A stretch of DNA of 11,450 nt from JBCFBK01 sp039679975. GTDB taxonomy: Bacteria > Bacteroidota > Bacteroidia > Bacteroidales > Prolixibacteraceae. The stretch covers positions 1-11,450 of the forward strand of contig JBDKTZ010000229.1 in assembly GCA_039679975.1 (NCBI GenBank), written 5' to 3'. Positions 8,640 to 11,450 of the stretch are shown here, piece by piece. The notes beneath the pieces were generated by a model. That model was not told the DNA's origin, searched no databases, and was given only the letters and a program-made list of their open reading frames with translations. Numbering within the stretch: the stretch's first letter is position 1; each line of letters starts with the position of its first letter. Made by a program: the position numbers and the translations under genes.

Positions 8640-8677
8640 CACTAGGGATAGTGACGTTGAAGTCGGGTGTCCCGACT
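8640..8677. repeat. Paired hairpins resembling a REP-type element
   Basis: Two stem-loops follow each other: CACTA-GGGA-TAGTG at 8640-8653 and AGTCGGG-TGT-CCCGACT at 8661-8677, the latter a perfect 7-bp GC-rich stem with a 3-base loop. No T-run follows, so it is not a standard terminator. GC-rich paired stems in an intergenic gap are typical of REP elements mobilised by REP-associated Y1 transposases (RAYTs). The link to a RAYT family is a guess from form and vague resemblance. The first hairpin starts 16 bases after the sigma factor stop codon. Confidence 0.4.
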
Positions 8678-8777
8678 CGGCGACAAGACTGCAATACACA
8701 TTTATGATCAAATTGCTGGCTATCCAGCCATTCGTCCTTTCGATTTCCTTTTGACCAATGCGTAGGGATGGACGACA

Positions 8778-8809
8778 CTTACCGGAACTACGGAAACGCA
8801 ACCGGTAAG
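8778..8809. repeat. 8-bp perfect inverted repeat CTTACCGG / CCGGTAAG
   Basis: CTTACCGG at 8778-8785 and CCGGTAAG at 8802-8809 are separated by 16 bases, so the half-site centres are about 24 bases apart. A further direct copy of the half-site, CCGGTAA, occurs at 8914-8920, upstream of the anti-sigma gene. It could be an operator for a dimeric regulator, an RNA stem, or an end of an inserted element; the sequence does not decide. Confidence 0.35.
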
Positions 8810-8986
8810 GGCATGGACGATATTCACGAGTTTGGGTGCTTGGTGAATGGAGGTGCGGCAATTTTTAAAAAAGCCGGGAAACAAAAAAAGTGAAAAAAAT
8901 GACTAGTGATCTGCCGGTAAAAGTCGTTATAATGATCAGATGATTGGAAATGGGGTGTTTTATTCATCCGTTAATTGAACAGGTTT

Positions 8987-9934
8987 ATGGATCAAAAATT
9001 ACTGATGCGTTATATTTCGGGTAATGCCACTGAAACAGAAAAAGCAGCTATTGCTAAATGGTTGAATGCTGACCCGGGAAACATGCGCGAGTTCCTGAAG
9101 CTTCGCGAATTGCATGATATCATGATTTGGCAAAAAGTCCCTTCGTCTGGCTCCGGACGGGTTTTGGCAAGAAGAAAGTCCGGGGCAGTGATGCGGAGAA
9201 TCCTGGTTGAAACGCTAAAAGTTGCTGCTGTTGCGGTGGTTACACTGCTGGTTGTGCGACAAATACTCCCTGCAATGATGGATCAAAGGGGAGTCCGAAT
9301 GAATACCGTTACAGTACCTTCAGGGCAACATGCGGAATTAACGTTGTCAGACGGGACACAGGTGTGGTTGAATACCAATACGACATTTACATTTCCCGAA
9401 TATTTTTCAGAGAAAAGCCGCGAGGTTAAGTTGGATGGCGAAGGGTATTTTAAAGTAACCAAAAATGAGAAGCAGCCCTTTATTGTTCACTCCCTGTATG
9501 ATGTAAAAGTGTTGGGTACGGAATTTAATCTGATCTCCTATTCAACAAGTCAGGGTTTTGAGGCTTCACTTTTAAGTGGCTCAATTGAATTGCATGAACA
9601 AGGGAGCAAGGATATTTTTGTACTTCGGCCCAATGAACGCGCATATATCAGGGACAGTCAACTCGTTCGGGAGTCAATTACTGATTACAGCCAATTTCAG
9701 TGGAAACAAGGCATCATCAGTTTCAGAAATGAGTCGTTTCAGGAAATTATTCGAAAGTTGGAACTGTATTATGACATGGATATCATCATAAAAAATAAAA
9801 ATGCTTTAAATTATCGTTGTACCGGAAAGTTCCGCACTAAAGAAGGAGTTGAGCATATTCTGAAAGTCCTTCAACTGGATAATCCATTCCGTTATAGAAC
9901 AGACGAGCAATTCAACACGATCATCATCGAATAA
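8987..9934 (+). CDS. FecR-type anti-sigma factor / transmembrane signal transducer
   Basis: This 315-residue inner-membrane protein should hold the upstream ECF sigma factor inactive and release it when the outer-membrane receptor reports substrate. The cytoplasmic part (about 1-70) has the usual N-terminal helix set: LLMRYISGNATETEKAAIAKW and a following Asp/Arg-rich helix. One membrane segment lies at about 75-94 (VAAVAVVTLLVV). The periplasmic FecR domain follows at about 105-205: TVTVPSGQHAELTLSDGTQV, WLNTNTTFTFPEYF, REVKLDGEGYFKVT, PFIVHS, VKVLGTEFNLISY. A DUF4974-like STN-related domain ends the protein (about 238-315; WKQGIISFRNESFQEIIRKL to the C-terminus). I chose ATG 8987 over the in-frame TTG at 8975 because the family typically begins within a few residues of this conserved helix. 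No key part is missing. The partner receptor downstream has a matching STN domain but is itself truncated. Confidence 0.93.
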   Translation: MDQKLLMRYISGNATETEKAAIAKWLNADPGNMREFLKLRELHDIMIWQKVPSSGSGRVLARRKSGAVMRRILVETLKVAAVAVVTLLVVRQILPAMMDQRGVRMNTVTVPSGQHAELTLSDGTQVWLNTNTTFTFPEYFSEKSREVKLDGEGYFKVTKNEKQPFIVHSLYDVKVLGTEFNLISYSTSQGFEASLLSGSIELHEQGSKDIFVLRPNERAYIRDSQLVRESITDYSQFQWKQGIISFRNESFQEIIRKLELYYDMDIIIKNKNALNYRCTGKFRTKEGVEHILKVLQLDNPFRYRTDEQFNTIIIE

Positions 9935-9953
9935 ATTTCTGCTGCACGAAAAT

Positions 9954-9965
9954 AATAGATCTATT
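9954..9965. repeat. 12-bp AT-rich palindrome downstream of the anti-sigma gene
   Basis: AATAGATCTATT is a perfect 12-bp palindrome starting 20 bases after the anti-sigma stop codon and about 140 bases before the receptor start. It might be an operator for receptor expression. It is AT-rich and short, so chance is a real alternative. Confidence 0.25.
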
Positions 9966-10010
9966 TATTCACACAACTAAACAAATTTATGACCTGAAAA
10001 CGTAAAAAAA

Positions 10011-10040
10011 AACCGGTTAGCGCGCCAACGCTTTCCGGTT
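10011..10040 (+). promoter_or_regulatory. Strong hairpin in the leader of the SusC-like gene
   Basis: AACCGG (10011-10016) pairs with CCGGTT (10035-10040) and AGCG (10019-10022) pairs with CGCT (10029-10032), leaving a symmetrical TT/TT internal loop and a 6-base loop CGCCAA. That is ten pairs over 30 bases. An A-run (10004-10012) precedes it and no T-run follows, so it is not a + strand intrinsic terminator. The stem starts 91 bases before the receptor start codon. It may be a 5' UTR structure affecting stability or translation of the SusC mRNA, or a barrier between the anti-sigma and receptor transcripts. It also contains CCGGTTAG as a direct repeat (10013-10020, 10035-10042). Confidence 0.45.
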
Positions 10041-10101
10041 AGATGTCAATACCTGACTCACTTTCTAATAACTCAAGTATCAACCAACGAATTACAAATG
10101 T

Positions 10102-11334
10102 ATGAAAATTTATTTGTTAAGAGAATGTCATGACTCAACTAAACGACTGATTAAAAAGATGAAATTGACTTGCTTCATTCTTTTTGTCTTTGTTTCAGGA
10201 CTTTTTGCAACTAATGCTGAATCGCAGGTTACAAAAGTTTCCATCGATTTGAGAAACGGGACAGTGGCAAGAGTGATCGATGAAATTGAAAGGCAAACCG
10301 ATTATCTCTTTGTTTACAATGCCGCGGAGATCGATCTGTCTCAGAAAGTTTCCATTTCTGCAAAAGGGAAAATCGTAACAGAAGTGCTGTCTGCGGTCTT
10401 TCAAGAAAGCGATATCACTTATGCCGTGGAAGGATCAAACATCCTATTGATGCACAAGACCATCGAGCTGCCACAGGGAAATATGATTAACGGTAAAGTG
10501 ACCGATAAGGACAAAAAACCGCTTCCCGGAGTAACGATTACGATTGTAGGTTCCACCAGAGGAGTGATTACCGCTCCCGACGGAACTTTTTCGATCGACG
10601 CCAGTCCTTCCGATAAATTGGTTTTTTCGTTTGTGGGAATGGAAAGTCAGATCGTGGATGTAAGCAATCAAAAAACGATTAACATCACGATGGCTGAGAA
10701 AATCGATGAACTGTCGGAAGTGACGATTGTGGCTTTTGGAAAGCAAAAAAAAGAGAGTGTGATTTCCTCTATTTCGACCATCAATGCCAAAGATCTGAAA
10801 GTCCCTTCCAGCAATCTAACAACGTCTTTTGCCGGGCGTATTGCGGGAATGATCTCATATCAGCGTAGCGGTGAACCTGGAAAGGATGATGCGGAATTTT
10901 TTGTCCGCGGCGTCACGACCTTCGGAACGGGAAAAGCAAATCCTTTGATCCTCATTGATGGAGTGGAGATGAGTTCAACCGATCTGGCCCATTTAACGCC
11001 TGACGATATTGGTAGTTTTTCGATCATGAAGGACGCCAATGCCACTGCATTGTATGGTGCACGGGGTGCTAACGGGGTGATCCTGGTGAATACGAAAGAA
11101 GGTGCTGAAGGGAAGACGAAATTGTCATTCCGGGCCGAAACCTCGCTTTCGAGTCCTACCAGAATGGTCGATGTGGCCGATCCGTTAACCTTTATGCGGT
11201 TAAGGAACGAAGCAGTTCGTGCAAGAAATCCCATGGCTGCGCTTCCCTATACAAAGGAACGAATCGACCTGACGTCAAAAGGAACAGAACCTCTATTGTA
11301 TCCGCAGGTCGACTGGTACGATATGTTGAACTAA
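10102..11334 (+). CDS. SusC/RagA-like TonB-dependent receptor with STN domain, truncated after the plug
   Basis: SusC-like receptors import oligosaccharides across the outer membrane with a SusD partner and normally run to about 1000 residues or more. This frame ends at 410. Residues 1-42 form a signal peptide with a long basic start (core LTCFILFVFVSGLFA). Residues 43-118 are an STN domain, the part that contacts FecR-type proteins. Residues 127-200 are a carboxypeptidase-regulatory-like domain (NGKVTDKDKKPLPGVTITI, DGTFSID). A TonB-box-like segment (VTIVAFG) follows, then the plug at about 220-335, ending in the hallmark ALYGARGANGVILVNTKEG. Only the first barrel residues follow, up to VDWYDMLN and TAA at 11332. 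The remaining roughly 600 residues are missing, and the next 116 bases do not restore SusC sequence in any forward frame. Everything before the stop looks under normal constraint, so the loss is probably recent: a nonsense or insertion event, or a break joining unrelated DNA. The product cannot form a pore. The gene follows the sigma/anti-sigma pair, so it was presumably the sensor-transporter of that system. Confidence 0.9.
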   Translation: MKIYLLRECHDSTKRLIKKMKLTCFILFVFVSGLFATNAESQVTKVSIDLRNGTVARVIDEIERQTDYLFVYNAAEIDLSQKVSISAKGKIVTEVLSAVFQESDITYAVEGSNILLMHKTIELPQGNMINGKVTDKDKKPLPGVTITIVGSTRGVITAPDGTFSIDASPSDKLVFSFVGMESQIVDVSNQKTINITMAEKIDELSEVTIVAFGKQKKESVISSISTINAKDLKVPSSNLTTSFAGRIAGMISYQRSGEPGKDDAEFFVRGVTTFGTGKANPLILIDGVEMSSTDLAHLTPDDIGSFSIMKDANATALYGARGANGVILVNTKEGAEGKTKLSFRAETSLSSPTRMVDVADPLTFMRLRNEAVRARNPMAALPYTKERIDLTSKGTEPLLYPQVDWYDMLN

Positions 11335-11350
11335 ATCCGCCTTCGCGGAT
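11335..11350 (+). terminator. Hairpin immediately after the truncated receptor stop codon
   Basis: ATCCGC-CTTC-GCGGAT is a perfect 6-bp stem with a 4-base loop starting at the base after the TAA stop. The following bases (AGCTGTTTAAAATT) contain only a weak T-run, so terminator activity is possible but not strong. It may instead belong to the DNA that replaced the rest of the receptor gene, for example the end of an inserted element. Confidence 0.35.
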
Positions 11351-11414
11351 AGCTGTTTAAAATTACCCGATTCTTTCTATACTCCGGAATTATTCACAAC
11401 AAAAATTTCAGATT

Positions 11415-11450
11415 ATGAGAAAGAAATCGGGTTTTACTATCGTTGAGCAG
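11415..11450 (+). CDS. Start of an unidentified gene, N-terminus prepilin-like, cut by window end
   Basis: An ATG at 11415 opens a frame of 12 codons, MRKKSGFTIVEQ, that runs off the window. Basic residues, then G, then FT-x-V-E, is the pattern of a type IV prepilin/pseudopilin processing site (cleavage between Gly6 and Phe7, with Glu at position +5), although Gln rather than a hydrophobic residue follows the Glu. Twelve residues are too few to be sure; the start of a transposase or of an unrelated protein is also possible. It is not the SusD gene start usually expected after SusC, which would show a lipoprotein signal. Confidence 0.3.
   Translation, partial: MRKKSGFTIVEQ

Larger units (their letters stand above)
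8625..8986. other. 362-bp gap between sigma and anti-sigma genes, rich in inverted repeats
   Basis: No recognised gene lies here. The first 60 bases contain two adjacent hairpins (8640-8653 and 8661-8677). A third short stem, TGGCT/AGCCA, lies at 8717-8730, and an 8-bp inverted repeat at 8778-8809. A 41-codon + strand frame runs from ATG 8768 to TGA 8893 (starts MDDTYRNYGNATGKG, ends KKAGKQKK); it resembles nothing I know, spans the inverted repeat, and may be chance. The stretch 8867-8900 is A-rich. From about 8900 the sequence looks like an ordinary leader to the anti-sigma gene, without a clear TAnnTTTG box. The layout suggests an insertion of a REP-like or small non-autonomous element between two genes that normally sit close together. 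Confidence 0.55.

Noticed and set aside
8628..8861. Minus-strand open frame of 77 codons in the sigma/anti-sigma gap
   Set aside because: It spans the hairpins, has low-complexity Ser/Arg-rich content and no recognised domain. It may reflect repeat-derived DNA rather than a gene.
8928..8933. TATAAT as a promoter for the anti-sigma gene
   Set aside because: It matches the E. coli -10 box, but there is no matching -35 and Bacteroidota use TAnnTTTG; probably chance in AT-rich DNA.
8975..8986. TTG at 8975 as start of the anti-sigma gene
   Set aside because: It adds only four residues. The ATG at 8987 fits the typical FecR N-terminus better and is the more usual start codon.
11330..11446. A simple frameshift at the end of the receptor gene
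   Set aside because: I read the shifted frames after 11330. The +1 frame stays open to 11446 but its product shows none of the expected early-barrel sequence, and the +2 frame stops quickly.
1..11450. CRISPR array, tRNA, rRNA or a complete insertion sequence
   Set aside because: I saw no regularly spaced direct repeats, no tRNA-like cloverleaf or rRNA blocks, and no transposase domain in the translated frames.

Overview
The window looks like part of a Bacteroidota chromosome, most likely a free-living or gut glycan degrader of the Bacteroidales/Marinilabiliales type. This rests on gene content: a SusC-type TonB-dependent receptor with an STN domain, a Bacteroides-type ECF sigma factor followed by a FecR anti-sigma factor, a lipoprotein glycosidase, and a likely TTG / TAnnTTTG promoter. 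All genes lie on the + strand.

Region 1 (1-7960) is a run of secreted glycan-degrading enzymes. In order: the C-terminal two thirds of a GH3 enzyme with an inserted PA14 domain (cut by the window start); a fusion of a SASA/CE6-type acetylesterase with a GH30 glycosidase; an 82-bp gap; a lipoprotein (alpha/alpha)6-barrel glycosidase of the GH63/mannosylglycerate-hydrolase (MGH) type; and a complete GH3 enzyme of the beta-xylosidase-like subgroup. Genes 1-2 share one base at TAATG and genes 3-4 share four bases at ATGA, so they are probably co-transcribed and translationally coupled. Together they look like a set that deacetylates a beta-linked glycan, cuts it, and trims the products. The actual substrate (acetylated xylan-like, beta-glucan or a glycoconjugate) cannot be fixed from sequence.

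Region 2 (7961-11334) is a cell-surface signalling and uptake module: a promoter-like site, an ECF sigma factor, a 362-bp gap with several inverted repeats, a FecR-type anti-sigma factor, a leader with a strong hairpin, and a SusC-like receptor. The receptor carries the STN signalling domain expected to contact FecR, but it stops after 410 residues, just after the plug, so it lacks nearly all of the beta-barrel.

Region 3 (11335-11450) holds a hairpin directly after the premature stop and the first 12 codons of another gene, whose N-terminus resembles a prepilin signal. No SusD is visible. The main points of interest are the barrel-less receptor and what follows it, the structured insert between sigma and anti-sigma genes, and the esterase-GH30 fusion.
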